DNA from: an uncultured Devosia sp.
GTDB lineage: Bacteria > Pseudomonadota > Alphaproteobacteria > Rhizobiales > Devosiaceae
NCBI RefSeq assembly: GCF_946479885.1
Contig: NZ_CAMLHM010000052.1
Span: forward strand, 1 to 24,884
Direction: 5' to 3'
DNA: 24,884 nucleotides
The translations under genes were made by a program, and so were the position numbers. How positions within the stretch are numbered: position 1 is the first letter of the stretch; each line of letters starts with the position of its first letter. The notes below the pieces were generated by a model. That model ran no database searches. It was not told where the DNA came from and saw nothing but the letters and a program-made list of their open reading frames with translations. Below, in pieces: positions 8,152 through 16,309 of the stretch.

Positions 8152-8862
8152 ATGCCTAGCGCCGGCGCTGACCACATCGTTCAGTCGTATTCCGACGAAC
8201 TGACCGCCCTTGCCCAGCTGATCGCCGAAATGGGCGGCCAGGTCGAGGTCGCCATCGAGAATGGCACCAAGTCCCTGCTCAAGCTCGATCGCGAACTGGC
8301 CGACCTCACCATCATCGCCGATCAGCGCATCGACGACATGCAGCGCCGCATCGACGATATGGCGGTGTCCATGATCGCCCGCCGCCAGCCGATGGCCAGC
8401 GACCTGCGCGCCATCATCACTGCCATCCACGTCGCGTCCGATCTGGAGCGCGTCGGCGACATGGCCAAGCAGCTGGCCCGCCGCTCGCTCAAGCTCGAGG
8501 GCCTGAGCCTGCAGCCCACCTTCTACAACGGCGTCAAGAACATGACGGCCCTGGTGCTGCGCCAGATCAAGGGCGCGCTCGACGCCTATGCCAGCCGCGA
8601 CTCGGCGGCCGCCATCGAAGTGTGCAACCGCGACGACGAAGTCGACGCCATGCACACCTCGCTATTCCGTGAACTTCTCACCTACATGATGGAAGACCCG
8701 CGCAACATCACGCCCTGCACGCATCTGCTGTTCTGCGCCAAGAGCCTGGAGCGCATCGGCGACCACGCCACCAACATCGCCGAGCGCGCCTACTACCTGC
8801 AGACCGGCAAGCAGCTGACCTCGGACGTGCAGGAACTGCAGCGTACCCAGATCAAGGCTTAA
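8152..8862 (+). CDS. phoU: Phosphate signalling regulator PhoU
   Basis: PhoU, 236 residues, normal length. It consists of two repeats of a three-helix bundle, each with the metal-cluster motif: 'DLERVGDMAKQLARR' near 98-111 and 'SLERIGDHATNIAER' near 198-212. PhoU links the Pst transporter to the PhoR kinase and prevents PhoB activation when phosphate is plentiful; it acts at the inner face of the membrane. A GAGGA ribosome site precedes the ATG, and it follows pstB by 31 nt. A short hairpin after the stop may mark a transcript end. Assignment is firm. Confidence 0.97.
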   Translation: MPSAGADHIVQSYSDELTALAQLIAEMGGQVEVAIENGTKSLLKLDRELADLTIIADQRIDDMQRRIDDMAVSMIARRQPMASDLRAIITAIHVASDLERVGDMAKQLARRSLKLEGLSLQPTFYNGVKNMTALVLRQIKGALDAYASRDSAAAIEVCNRDDEVDAMHTSLFRELLTYMMEDPRNITPCTHLLFCAKSLERIGDHATNIAERAYYLQTGKQLTSDVQELQRTQIKA

Positions 8863-8865
8863 GTC

Positions 8866-8921
8866 CTCCCCTCAGGGGAGAGCTGACGCACACACCGCCG
8901 GGTGAAGGACCTTCCTCACCC
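8866..8921 (+). terminator. Two short hairpins after phoU
   Basis: CTCCCC (8866-8871) pairs with GGGGAG (8875-8880) over a 3-nt loop. A second stem pairs GGGTGA (8900-8905) with TCACCC (8916-8921) and can extend inward by two G-C pairs past a bulged A. Neither has a U-run. The first resembles half of the 720-815 repeat, so it may be a decayed extragenic palindrome serving as the pst-phoU transcript end. Confidence 0.45.
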
Positions 8922-8934
8922 AGCAACTTCAGTA

Positions 8935-9025
8935 GACCTCATCCTGAGCCTGTCGAAGGACGAGGTCGTGGCCCACAAGCCTCCACTCGCTCGACCTCGT
9001 GGTTCGACAAGCTCACCATGAGGTC
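8935..9025. repeat. Extragenic palindrome between phoU and phoB
   Basis: Arms 8935-8968 and 8992-9025 are 34 nt each and match as reverse complements at 29 positions, with the core 'TGTCGAA' conserved in both. This is the kind of palindrome (CCTCATCCTGAG...TGTCGAA) known to occur in many copies between genes in alphaproteobacterial genomes. Transcribed, it would give a long hairpin directly upstream of phoB. Confidence 0.8.
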
Positions 9026-9035
9026 TTCAAACTCC

Positions 9036-9053
9036 GGCGGCCATGGAGCCGCC
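9036..9053 (+). promoter_or_regulatory. Hairpin just upstream of the phoB ribosome site
   Basis: GGCGGC (9036-9041) pairs with GCCGCC (9048-9053) across a 6-nt loop. The stem ends 5 nt before the GGGAG ribosome site (9059-9063). Its loop holds the alternative ATG at 9043. It may tune phoB translation; this is an inference from position. Confidence 0.3.
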
Positions 9054-9069
9054 AAGACGGGAGCCACCC

Positions 9070-9792
9070 ATGCCCGCCACCATCCTCGTCGTTGAAGACG
9101 AAGGCGATATCGCCATCCTGCTGCGCTATAACCTCGAAGCCGAAGGCTTTCGGGTGGTCACCGCCGAGACCGGCGAAGAGGCGCAGCGCGCGCTGCAGGA
9201 AAAACTGCCCGACCTGATCCTGCTCGACTGGATGCTGCCCGAAGTGTCCGGCATCGAGCTCTGCCGCCGCTGGCGCGCCCGGGAGGAAACGGCCCGCATC
9301 CCGATCATCATGCTCACCGCGCGCGGCGAAGAAGAAGAGCGCGTCCGCGGCCTTGCCACCGGCGCTGATGACTATGTGGTCAAGCCCTTCTCGGTGCCCG
9401 AGCTGGCCGCGCGCATCCATGCCCTGCTGCGCCGTGCCAATCCCAATCTGGTCACGGCCGCGCTCAAGGTCGGCGATCTCGAGCTCGATCGCACCACCCA
9501 TCGCGTTCGTCGCGCCGCCAGAGACGTGCATCTGGGACCAACCGAATATCGCCTGCTCGAATATCTGATGCGCCATCCCGGCCGCGTCTATTCGCGCGAG
9601 CAGCTGCTCGATGGCGTCTGGGGCAATGATGTCTATGTCGACGAGCGGACGGTGGACGTCCATATCGGCCGCCTGCGCCGCGCCATCAATCGCGGCCGCG
9701 AAACCGATCCCATCCGCACGGTGCGCGGCGCCGGCTATGCTTTCGACGAGCGCTTCGCTGCCGGCCAGCCGGTGGCTGCGACGGCCAAATAG
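9070..9792 (+). CDS. phoB: Phosphate regulon response regulator PhoB
   Basis: OmpR-family response regulator of 240 residues. The receiver domain (about 1-120) has the acidic pocket 'VVEDE', phospho-acceptor Asp53 in 'LILLDWMLP', Thr83 in 'IIMLTAR' and Lys105 in 'DDYVVKPFS'. The winged-helix DNA-binding domain (about 132-230) carries 'LGPTEYRLLEYLM' and 'VDVHIGRLRRAI'. It binds Pho boxes such as those before pstS. The ATG at 9070 with GGGAG 6 nt upstream is preferred over the ATG at 9043, whose extra residues (EPPRREPP) are not PhoB-like. It is separated from phoU by 207 nt of palindromic sequence, so it may have its own promoter. Gene order (pst-phoU-phoB) and sequence both support PhoB. Confidence 0.96.
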   Translation: MPATILVVEDEGDIAILLRYNLEAEGFRVVTAETGEEAQRALQEKLPDLILLDWMLPEVSGIELCRRWRAREETARIPIIMLTARGEEEERVRGLATGADDYVVKPFSVPELAARIHALLRRANPNLVTAALKVGDLELDRTTHRVRRAARDVHLGPTEYRLLEYLMRHPGRVYSREQLLDGVWGNDVYVDERTVDVHIGRLRRAINRGRETDPIRTVRGAGYAFDERFAAGQPVAATAK

Positions 9793-9798
9793 GCGGGG

Positions 9799-10299
9799 TT
9801 ACTTCCCGACGGGAACGCCGGAGCGGGCATAGTAATGTTCGGTGAGGACCTGGCCTGACGGCGTCAGCACGGTCACGACGTAGATGAGGAATTGCCCCAT
9901 CTGCTGCAGTTGCGCGTTTATCACCTCTCCCCCGGTCCGCGATCTGACATCGGGCAGGATGGTCCCCAATTCGACCACCCGCCCGGCCTCTACTGCAGCA
10001 AGGACGTCGCTTTCCGAAAGTTCGCGACCGGGCAACGCGGCGCTGTCATCATTCGGTTTCCCGGGACCCGCGGGATTGCCCAGCCCCAGACCATTGGTCA
10101 GCGGGCCATTGCCCACATCCCCCGCATTGGCACCCGGCCCCTGACCCTGTCCGTTGGCGTTGCCGTTCCCCTGGCCGTTACCATTCCCCTGGCCATTGCC
10201 GTTGTCCTGGCCATTTGCATTACCATTGCCCTGCGCCCAGGCAGGCTGGGTCATGGCGAACAGAAGGGCGAACATGGCTGCGAGCAATGTGCGTTTCAT
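9799..10299 (-). CDS. Secreted Gly/Asn-rich protein with PepSY-like C-terminus
   Basis: Exported protein of 166 residues, not recognised as a named family. A signal peptide (1-22, ending 'PAWA') is followed by a low-complexity Gly/Asn/Gln region (about 23-80) built on 'GNGQGNGN'-type repeats. The C-terminal part (about 95-160) has the pattern of a PepSY-type domain: an acidic helix 'SESDVLAAVEAGRVVELGTI', then strands around 'QFLIYVVTVLTPSGQVLTEHYYA'. Such small periplasmic proteins often sit beside response-regulator genes; here it converges on phoB with only 6 bp between the stops. The ATG has AAAGG upstream. A Pho-box-like repeat lies 26 nt before the start. Function unknown; the PepSY call is moderate. 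Confidence 0.75.
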   Translation of the reverse strand: MKRTLLAAMFALLFAMTQPAWAQGNGNANGQDNGNGQGNGNGQGNGNANGQGQGPGANAGDVGNGPLTNGLGLGNPAGPGKPNDDSAALPGRELSESDVLAAVEAGRVVELGTILPDVRSRTGGEVINAQLQQMGQFLIYVVTVLTPSGQVLTEHYYARSGVPVGK

Positions 10300-10325
10300 G
10301 GTGCCTTTCCATTAACCCCCTGCGG

Positions 10326-10343
10326 CTGACAAAACGCTGACAG
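10326..10343 (-). promoter_or_regulatory. Pho-box-like direct repeat before the secreted protein gene
   Basis: Read on the minus strand, CTGTCAG, CGTT, TTGTCAG form two half-sites 11 bp apart, 26 nt upstream of the start codon. The match to the PhoB consensus is six of seven in the first half. TTAATG, about 10 bp downstream, could be a -10 but would leave a very short leader. It could equally be the site of another OmpR-type regulator. Confidence 0.45.
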
Positions 10344-10437
10344 CCCCCGTCACCGTTCCAACATCGACAATCCCTTAGGCTGACGAACTGACGCCAGGCT
10401 TAGCGGCCTTAACTTCGTTCGGGATCGAGACCAATCC

Positions 10438-10701
10438 ATGACCAGCCAGGAAGCCGAAGTCCATATCAGCAAGTACCGTTCGCTGCTCAAGGCGTGGACC
10501 ATGGCCGTGGGCGGTTTCAGCCGCGAAGACGGCGATGCGCTGTACCGCCAGCTGGAGCAGGGCCAGGACCTGCTGGCGCAAATTGCGCTGGAATGTCCGG
10601 AAAAAAGCTACTCCGTCGATATGCTGATCAATGCCCGCAGCCGCACCTGGCCCGGCTTTGCCGACGAGCGGATACCACGTCCAGCCAGCCGCCAAACCTG
10701 A
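10438..10701 (+). CDS. Small hypothetical protein
   Basis: An 87-residue soluble protein with no recognised domain and no signal peptide. It begins 'MTSQEAEVHISKYRSLLKAW' and is mainly helical by composition, with a short Arg/Pro-rich tail. The ATG at 10438 has a weak purine-rich site (GGGATCGAG) upstream. It is divergent from the secreted protein gene, with 138 nt between starts, and 102 nt ahead of the GGDEF-EAL gene. No competing long frame explains this stretch, and codon use resembles neighbours, so it is probably real. Function cannot be inferred. Confidence 0.6.
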   Translation: MTSQEAEVHISKYRSLLKAWTMAVGGFSREDGDALYRQLEQGQDLLAQIALECPEKSYSVDMLINARSRTWPGFADERIPRPASRQT

Positions 10702-10803
10702 TGTAAACCACGTCGCTACATAGCGGCCACAAATTGCAATGTAATCGCGCTTTTGATCTGTCGTTAGGTTTCCCGCGCTACCTTTTGGGTGCTGAGGCCC
10801 GAA

Positions 10804-13020
10804 TTGAACACACGACAGTCACCCCTTTCCCGCCAGATTACCAACCTGTCGATCGTGTTCGCCCTGGCGTTGATTGCGGCTGTCGGCTGCTTTGGCTGGT
10901 GGGCCGCCTCGCGGATCGATGATCGTTCGATCGCCCGCCAGGCCCACGCCGTCCAGACCGGGCTTGCCGACATCGAGAAGCGCATCCCGGTCGAGCAGAA
11001 CAGTTCCGCCATCTGGGACGACGCGGTCCTGAACCTTCGATCGGACAACGAGCCCTGGATCGAGGAAAACCTCACGGCCTGGATGAGCAAGTATTTCGGG
11101 CATGACCAGGTCTACGTTCTCGACAGTGCAAACAGGCCGGTTCATGCAGCCCACGACGGCGCCGCAGTGGATCCGGAGACCTATGAAGCCATAAGGGGAA
11201 TCGCAGCACCCCTGGTGACGGAGTTGCGCGCCGCAATGGCCGAAGCGTCGGCCGACGTGACTGACTCGACCGCTGCGGTGACTGGCCTTGGCATCGAAGA
11301 CATCGTTGCCCTCGAGGGCAGCAAACCCGCCATCATCAGCCTGCGCCCGGTTGTGCCAGGTACGGATGCGGTCCAGCAGGCACCGGGCACCGAATTCCTC
11401 CACCTGTCGATCCGCGAGATCGATCAGGAGGTTGCCCGGGAGATTTCGGAGAAATACGCGATCGAGGGCCTGGGCTATTCCACCTTCGATCCTGATGACG
11501 GCGAACGGGTCGCTTCGCCAATTCTCAACGATAGCGGCCGGATCGTCAGCTTCTTCACCTGGGTGCCGGACGAGCCCGCCTATGCCCTGATACGGGATAC
11601 GGCACCGGCGCTTGCCGCTGCCCTGGGGCTTGCGGGCCTGACGGCGGCCATGCTGCTGCGGCGCCTCAAGCGGACGAGCAGGATGCTGGAGCATAGCCGC
11701 GCCGAGGCATCCTACCTTGCCTTTCATGATGCGCTGACCGGGGTGCCGAACCGCGCCCTCTTCGAGGACCGGCTGGAACAGGCACTGGCGCATATGCGAC
11801 GCAGCGGCTCGGCGGTCGCACTGCACTACCTCGACCTGGATCGCTTCAAGCATGTCAACGACACGCTCGGGCACCCGATCGGTGATGAACTCATCAAGGC
11901 CGCTGCGCACCGTCTTTCCGCCTGCGTGGGCGACGCCGATACCGTCGCCAGGATTGGCGGCGACGAGTTCGCCATCATCCAGGTCGGCCTCGCCGACAAT
12001 GCCCTGGCCCTGTCCCTGGCGCGAACGGTGGTCGAAGTGATCGGTGCGCCGTTCGAGCTGTCGGGCCATGAGGTCCGCGTCGGGGCAAGCGTCGGCGTCG
12101 TGGTCACCTCCGACTCGGGGGCGGCGGGCGAGGAACTGATGCGGCAGGCCGACATCGCCCTCTACAGTGCAAAGGGTGACGGCCGAGGCCGATACCACCT
12201 GTTCATCGATGAGATGGACGAGAATGTGCGTGACCAGCGCATCCTCGAAATGGATCTTCGATCGGCCCTCGCAAACGAGGCCGGCCTTGGGCTGGTCTAT
12301 CAACCCATCTATGAAACCCAAACCTGCCGGGTGGCCGGCGCCGAGGCCCTGGTTCGCTGGGACCACCCCGAGCGCGGCCGGCTGTCGCCGGCCATGTTCA
12401 TCAGCCTGGCGGAGGATCGCGGGCTGATCGACCAGCTGGGCATGTGGGTATTGACCACCGCCTGCCGTTTCGCCGCGAGCTCGACCATTCCGTGGGTGGC
12501 GGTGAACGTCTCCCCCCTGCAGTTCCGCGACGAGAAATTTGCCGACCGGGTGTTCAACATACTGGCACAGACGGGCCTGGCCGCGCGGCGCCTGGAGCTG
12601 GAAATTACCGAGGGCCTGCTGCTGCAGAACTCACCGCTGGTTCAATCCACCCTCAACCGCCTGCGCGCCCGCGGCATCCGGGTCGCTCTCGACGATTTCG
12701 GCACCGGCTACTCCTCGATCAGCTATCTGCGCACCTATGGCGTGGACAAGCTCAAGATCGACCAGTCCTTCACCGCGGCGCTCGGCAAGGACCAGGAAAT
12801 CCAGGGCATCGTTCGGTCGATCATCGAACTGGGCCGCGCCATGCACATGCTGGTCACCGCTGAGGGCGTTGAGACGGCCGAGCAGCAGCGCATCCTTGCA
12901 GGCATGGGCTGCGACCAACTCCAGGGCTACCTGCTGTCAAAGCCGGTGCCCGCCGATAGCCTGCTCGAGACATTGGCCGACAACGCAGCTTCCGCGCCAG
13001 ACCAGCGGATCACGGCTTAG
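10804..13020 (+). CDS. Membrane CHASE4-GGDEF-EAL protein (cyclic-di-GMP synthesis/breakdown)
   Basis: Inner-membrane signalling protein of 738 residues. TM1 at about 14-36; a periplasmic sensor at about 40-260 of CHASE4 type ('SSAIWDDAVLNLRSDNEPWI'); TM2 at about 265-287. The GGDEF domain (about 305-465) has an intact 'RIGGDEF' active site. The EAL domain (about 480-725) has 'GAEALVRW', 'LEITEGLLL', 'DDFGTGYSS' and 'AEGVET', so both synthase and phosphodiesterase could be active. The inhibitory I-site Arg is missing: the RxxD position reads GDAD. The TTG start at 10804 is preferred because TGAGG lies 6 nt upstream; a GTG at 10789 in the same frame lacks a ribosome site. The sensed signal and net activity are unknown. 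Confidence 0.92.
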   Translation: MNTRQSPLSRQITNLSIVFALALIAAVGCFGWWAASRIDDRSIARQAHAVQTGLADIEKRIPVEQNSSAIWDDAVLNLRSDNEPWIEENLTAWMSKYFGHDQVYVLDSANRPVHAAHDGAAVDPETYEAIRGIAAPLVTELRAAMAEASADVTDSTAAVTGLGIEDIVALEGSKPAIISLRPVVPGTDAVQQAPGTEFLHLSIREIDQEVAREISEKYAIEGLGYSTFDPDDGERVASPILNDSGRIVSFFTWVPDEPAYALIRDTAPALAAALGLAGLTAAMLLRRLKRTSRMLEHSRAEASYLAFHDALTGVPNRALFEDRLEQALAHMRRSGSAVALHYLDLDRFKHVNDTLGHPIGDELIKAAAHRLSACVGDADTVARIGGDEFAIIQVGLADNALALSLARTVVEVIGAPFELSGHEVRVGASVGVVVTSDSGAAGEELMRQADIALYSAKGDGRGRYHLFIDEMDENVRDQRILEMDLRSALANEAGLGLVYQPIYETQTCRVAGAEALVRWDHPERGRLSPAMFISLAEDRGLIDQLGMWVLTTACRFAASSTIPWVAVNVSPLQFRDEKFADRVFNILAQTGLAARRLELEITEGLLLQNSPLVQSTLNRLRARGIRVALDDFGTGYSSISYLRTYGVDKLKIDQSFTAALGKDQEIQGIVRSIIELGRAMHMLVTAEGVETAEQQRILAGMGCDQLQGYLLSKPVPADSLLETLADNAASAPDQRITA

Positions 13021-13021
13021 C

Positions 13022-14647
13022 CTAGACCTCCGGCGTTTCCCGCAGCGGGGTGTCATCGCGCAGCGGCACCGTCTGCCGCTCGATCATGCGCCGGACCACC
13101 GGCAGCCCCTCGCCGCGGTGCAGGGCCCGGATCAGTTCGATATTTTCGGCATCCGCCTTGGTGCGCCGCAGATTGTGCCGCAGATAATCGATCCAGGTCG
13201 GCACATGGTAGGATTCGGTCCAGATCTCTGGGTGCTCAAGATCGCGCAGCAGCGCCCATTGCCGCGCCCCATCGCGAATGCGGATCTGCCGCCGGTCTGC
13301 CATGAGCGCCAGGAAGCGGGGAATGTCGTCCTGGGCGATGGCATAGTCGATCATCACCATGATCGGCCCGCTGCGCGGGCGCAGGTCGAGCTTGAGGATC
13401 GGCTCGTTGAAGGTGTTGAGGGGATTGAGGTCGCGGGCATTGAACTGCGGCAGCGGCAACCGGAACCCCACCAGCGCGCAGAGCAGCATGGTCGATCCCG
13501 ACAGGACCAGCGCTGAATCAGGGCCGAACGCATCGGCGCTGATGCCCCAGATCCAGGCCCCCATGGCCATGCCGCCGAAGGTGGCAGTCTGGTAGAGCGA
13601 CAGCGCCCGCCCCACCACCCAGCGCGGGGAGGAGAGCTGGATCGACACATTGAACAGGGACAGCGCCAGCACCCAGCAGGCACCGGCCGGCAACAGCGCC
13701 AGATGGCTCAGTAGCGGATCGCGGCTATAGCCCAGGGCCACGCTGCTGGCGGCAAAGCCGATACAGGCCAGCCGCACGATCACCTCATTGCTGTAGCGCT
13801 CGCGGATGCGGCCATTGAGGAATGCCCCGCCAATGGCCCCCAGACCGAAACAGCCCAGCAGGGTGCCATAGGCCAGCGCGCCGCCGCCCACATATTCGGC
13901 CGCCACCGACGGCAGCAGCGCCAGGATCGCCGTCGCCGAAAAGCCGAACAGAAAGCCGCGAAACAGCACTGTCGTCAGGTTCGGCGATAGCGAGACGTAG
14001 CGGATGCCGGCCCACATGGCGCTGCCGAAATTCTCGCGCGGCAGCCGGCTGGGCGTCCGTTCCGGCTGCCAGCGCCCCAGCGCAAGGATCAGCGGCAGGT
14101 AGGAGAACGCGTTGACGGCGAATGCCGCCGCCGCCCCCGCCAGCGCCACGATCAACCCGCCCACCGCCGGGCCGATACTGCGCATCATGTTGAAGCCCAT
14201 GGCATTGAGGGTCACCGCGCCGGGCAAGTCGCCACGCGGCACGATATCGCCCATCGAGGCCTGCCAGGACGGGTTGAACAGGGCCGTGCCACAGCCGATC
14301 AGGAAGGTGAAGGTCAGCAGCAGCCAGGGATTGAGCAGGCCGAGAAAGGCCAGGACGGCGAGCGCCAGCGACACCAGCATCATGCCACCCTGGGCGATGA
14401 GCATGACCGTGCGCCGGTCGAAATTGTCGGCCAGCGCGCCGGCCGCGATCGAGAACACCATGATAGGCAGGGTGGTCGAGGCCTGCACCAGGGCGATCAT
14501 GTTGTGCGACGAGGTGAGCGTGGTCATCATCCACCCCGCGCCCACCGATTGCACCAGCCCGCCCAGGTTGGACACCAGCGTCGCCAGCCACAACAGCCGG
14601 AACGTCTCGTTGCGGAATGGCGCCAATACGGACGGGCGATCAGTCAT
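13022..14647 (-). CDS. MFS exporter (EntS/MFS_3 type) with C-terminal soluble domain
   Basis: Major facilitator transporter of 541 residues. About 12 membrane segments span residues 1-400, with the typical 'GALADNFDRRTVM' loop between TM2 and TM3. The N-terminus 'APFRNETFRLLWLATLVSNLG' is characteristic of the MFS_3 group related to the enterobactin exporter EntS. After TM12, about 130 residues form a cytoplasmic domain ('GARQWALLRDLEHPEIWTES', 'YHVPTWIDYLRHNLRRTKAD') resembling an antibiotic-biosynthesis-monooxygenase fold, seen in this group. Its stop lies one base after the GGDEF-EAL stop on the other strand (convergent). It lies 139 nt behind the MocR regulator on the same strand, so may be co-transcribed. 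Substrate unknown; an amine or amino-acid export role would be speculation. Confidence 0.88.
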   Translation of the reverse strand: MTDRPSVLAPFRNETFRLLWLATLVSNLGGLVQSVGAGWMMTTLTSSHNMIALVQASTTLPIMVFSIAAGALADNFDRRTVMLIAQGGMMLVSLALAVLAFLGLLNPWLLLTFTFLIGCGTALFNPSWQASMGDIVPRGDLPGAVTLNAMGFNMMRSIGPAVGGLIVALAGAAAAFAVNAFSYLPLILALGRWQPERTPSRLPRENFGSAMWAGIRYVSLSPNLTTVLFRGFLFGFSATAILALLPSVAAEYVGGGALAYGTLLGCFGLGAIGGAFLNGRIRERYSNEVIVRLACIGFAASSVALGYSRDPLLSHLALLPAGACWVLALSLFNVSIQLSSPRWVVGRALSLYQTATFGGMAMGAWIWGISADAFGPDSALVLSGSTMLLCALVGFRLPLPQFNARDLNPLNTFNEPILKLDLRPRSGPIMVMIDYAIAQDDIPRFLALMADRRQIRIRDGARQWALLRDLEHPEIWTESYHVPTWIDYLRHNLRRTKADAENIELIRALHRGEGLPVVRRMIERQTVPLRDDTPLRETPEV

Positions 14648-14786
14648 CGAGCTTCCTTTTCGCTACCGCCTGTCTAGGTCTGCCGCGGGTCGATTGGCAA
14701 GCTTCCAACCCGCCAGCGGCCAAATCGCTGCAACGGTGCGACGCGGCTATCCGCGGCGCGAGCTGTAAGATCAGCCGATGAGGTGA

Positions 14787-16148
14787 CTAAACCACCACGT
14801 CCTCGTCGCTGCCCAAAATTCCGGCCAGGACAACCAGGGCGCGCTCGAGCACCGCGCGCGTTGGTGGCGCCATGATGCAGAGGCGCACACCGGCGACGGG
14901 GGCATCGCCCACCTGCGCGGCCGATGGCGGGGTGATCCGCACGCCGGCCTCGCTGGCGCGCCGGACAAACTGCTCCGCCTTGACCGGACTCATCGGCAAC
15001 CACAGATGCGGCGCACCACCGGGCATCGGCACCGCGCCGAGACCAAGCCTGGTCCGCGTCAGCTCAAGCCGCGCCAGACCCTCGCTGCGCAGCGTGGCCG
15101 CCGCCTCGTCGCCCATGCCGATCTCGAGCATGGCCGTCGCCAGTTCCGCCACATAGGGCGGCAGGCCCCAGCTTTCCGCCCGCAACCGCTTGCGCACCGC
15201 AGCCAGCAGCGCCGGCGGCGGCGCGATGACGCCCAGGCGCACCAGCGGCGTCAGGCTCTTGGAGAGGCTCGTGACATAGATGACCTGATTGGGCAGCAGC
15301 TCCCGATAGGTGAGCTTCCCCTTGGCTGCGTACAAGCCATAGATGTCGTCCTCGACGATCATGGCCCCGTGTCGCCGGGCGACCTCGGCCAGCGCTCGCC
15401 GCCGCTCCGGACCGGTTTCGAAACCCAGCGGGTTCTGGCAGACCGGCGTCGCGTAGATAATCCGCGCGCCCGAAGCAGTCAGCGCCGCGTCCAGCGCCTC
15501 GGGCAGCATGCCCTCGCTGTCATGGGCGACCGGCGACATGGTCATGCCAAGATTGGCCGCCGCCGCGAGCGCGCCGGGAAAGGTGGCGCTTTCCGTCAGG
15601 ATGATATCGGAGCCCTGCCGCAGCGTGGCAAAGGCCAGGTGGAGCGCCTGCTGCGCGCCGTTGCACAAGAGGATTTCATCGGCGCCAAGCGGGGTGCGCG
15701 CCGATGTCAACCAGCCCGCTACCGTGGCGCGCTGCCGCGCCGTACCGCTGAGATCGCCATAGCCACCATGGGCCAGCGCCAGCGCGTGCCGGTTGGCCAG
15801 CTCGGTCGCCGCCGCCATGCGCTGGGCCGAGATGATCGGCGGCGGCGCATTGTAGGAGAGGTCGATGATGCCGCCCTCGTCAGGCGTCGCACCGGCCTGC
15901 TCGAGCACAAAGGTACCGCGCCCGATTTCCCCGCGCACCACGCCGCGCGCGCTCAGCGTATCGATCGCCCGCGTGACGCTGCCGATGGAAACCGAGAACT
16001 GCTGCGCCAGCTGGCGGTGGGTCGGCAATTGCTCGCCCGGGCGGAACCGGCCCGCGGCGATCGCGCTCTCCACCGCCCTGGCCAGCCGCTCATGCAGCGG
16101 ATGCTGGCTATCGGGGAGATCGATTGTATCGGTATTTGTATCATTCAT
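14787..16148 (-). CDS. MocR-family regulator (GntR wHTH fused to aminotransferase fold)
   Basis: Transcription regulator of 453 residues. A GntR winged helix (about 14-84, 'LPTHRQLAQQFSVSIGSVTRA', 'RGVVRGEIGRGTFV') is joined to a fold-type I aminotransferase domain (about 95-450). The PLP-binding lysine is present in 'YVTSLSKSLTPLVRLG' (about K297), as are 'TPVCQNPLG' and the PLP-contact Asp in 'IVEDDIYG', so it likely binds PLP or a PLP-substrate adduct as effector. MocR proteins typically control a divergent gene; here that is a PLP aminotransferase 217 bp away. GTATC elements overlap its own start region, suggesting autoregulation. Family is certain; effector unknown. Confidence 0.93.
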   Translation of the reverse strand: MNDTNTDTIDLPDSQHPLHERLARAVESAIAAGRFRPGEQLPTHRQLAQQFSVSIGSVTRAIDTLSARGVVRGEIGRGTFVLEQAGATPDEGGIIDLSYNAPPPIISAQRMAAATELANRHALALAHGGYGDLSGTARQRATVAGWLTSARTPLGADEILLCNGAQQALHLAFATLRQGSDIILTESATFPGALAAAANLGMTMSPVAHDSEGMLPEALDAALTASGARIIYATPVCQNPLGFETGPERRRALAEVARRHGAMIVEDDIYGLYAAKGKLTYRELLPNQVIYVTSLSKSLTPLVRLGVIAPPPALLAAVRKRLRAESWGLPPYVAELATAMLEIGMGDEAAATLRSEGLARLELTRTRLGLGAVPMPGGAPHLWLPMSPVKAEQFVRRASEAGVRITPPSAAQVGDAPVAGVRLCIMAPPTRAVLERALVVLAGILGSDEDVVV

Positions 16149-16158
16149 GCGTCGATAC
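16124..16158. promoter_or_regulatory. GTATC repeats over the MocR gene start
   Basis: TTGTATC occurs at 16124-16130 and again at 16136-16142 (12-bp step), and the inverted core GATAC at 16154-16158. They straddle the MocR ATG (16146-16148 on the minus strand). The same core recurs before the divergent aminotransferase, so this is a candidate site for autorepression. Confidence 0.5.
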
Positions 16159-16309
16159 TATCCGGTTTCGATCAACGCTTCCACGCGGCCAAACGTCATC
16201 CCCCAATGCCGTGCCCGCCCAAGCCGGCTTCTCCACGGGGGTTTCGGCCGCCTGTCCGGCGCCGCCCTAGGTCAGTTTGAGCAACCGGGGACACATAAGG
16301 TCAGCACTG

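Noticed and set aside
8935..9025. Possible CRISPR-like repeat or tRNA from paired 34-nt arms
   Set aside because: There are only two arms, in inverted orientation, with no regular spacers and no cloverleaf; it is an extragenic palindrome.
10757..10775. Possible Pho box before the GGDEF-EAL gene
   Set aside because: A single CTGTCGT is present, but the partner 11 bp on (TTTCCCG) does not match; one half-site is expected by chance.
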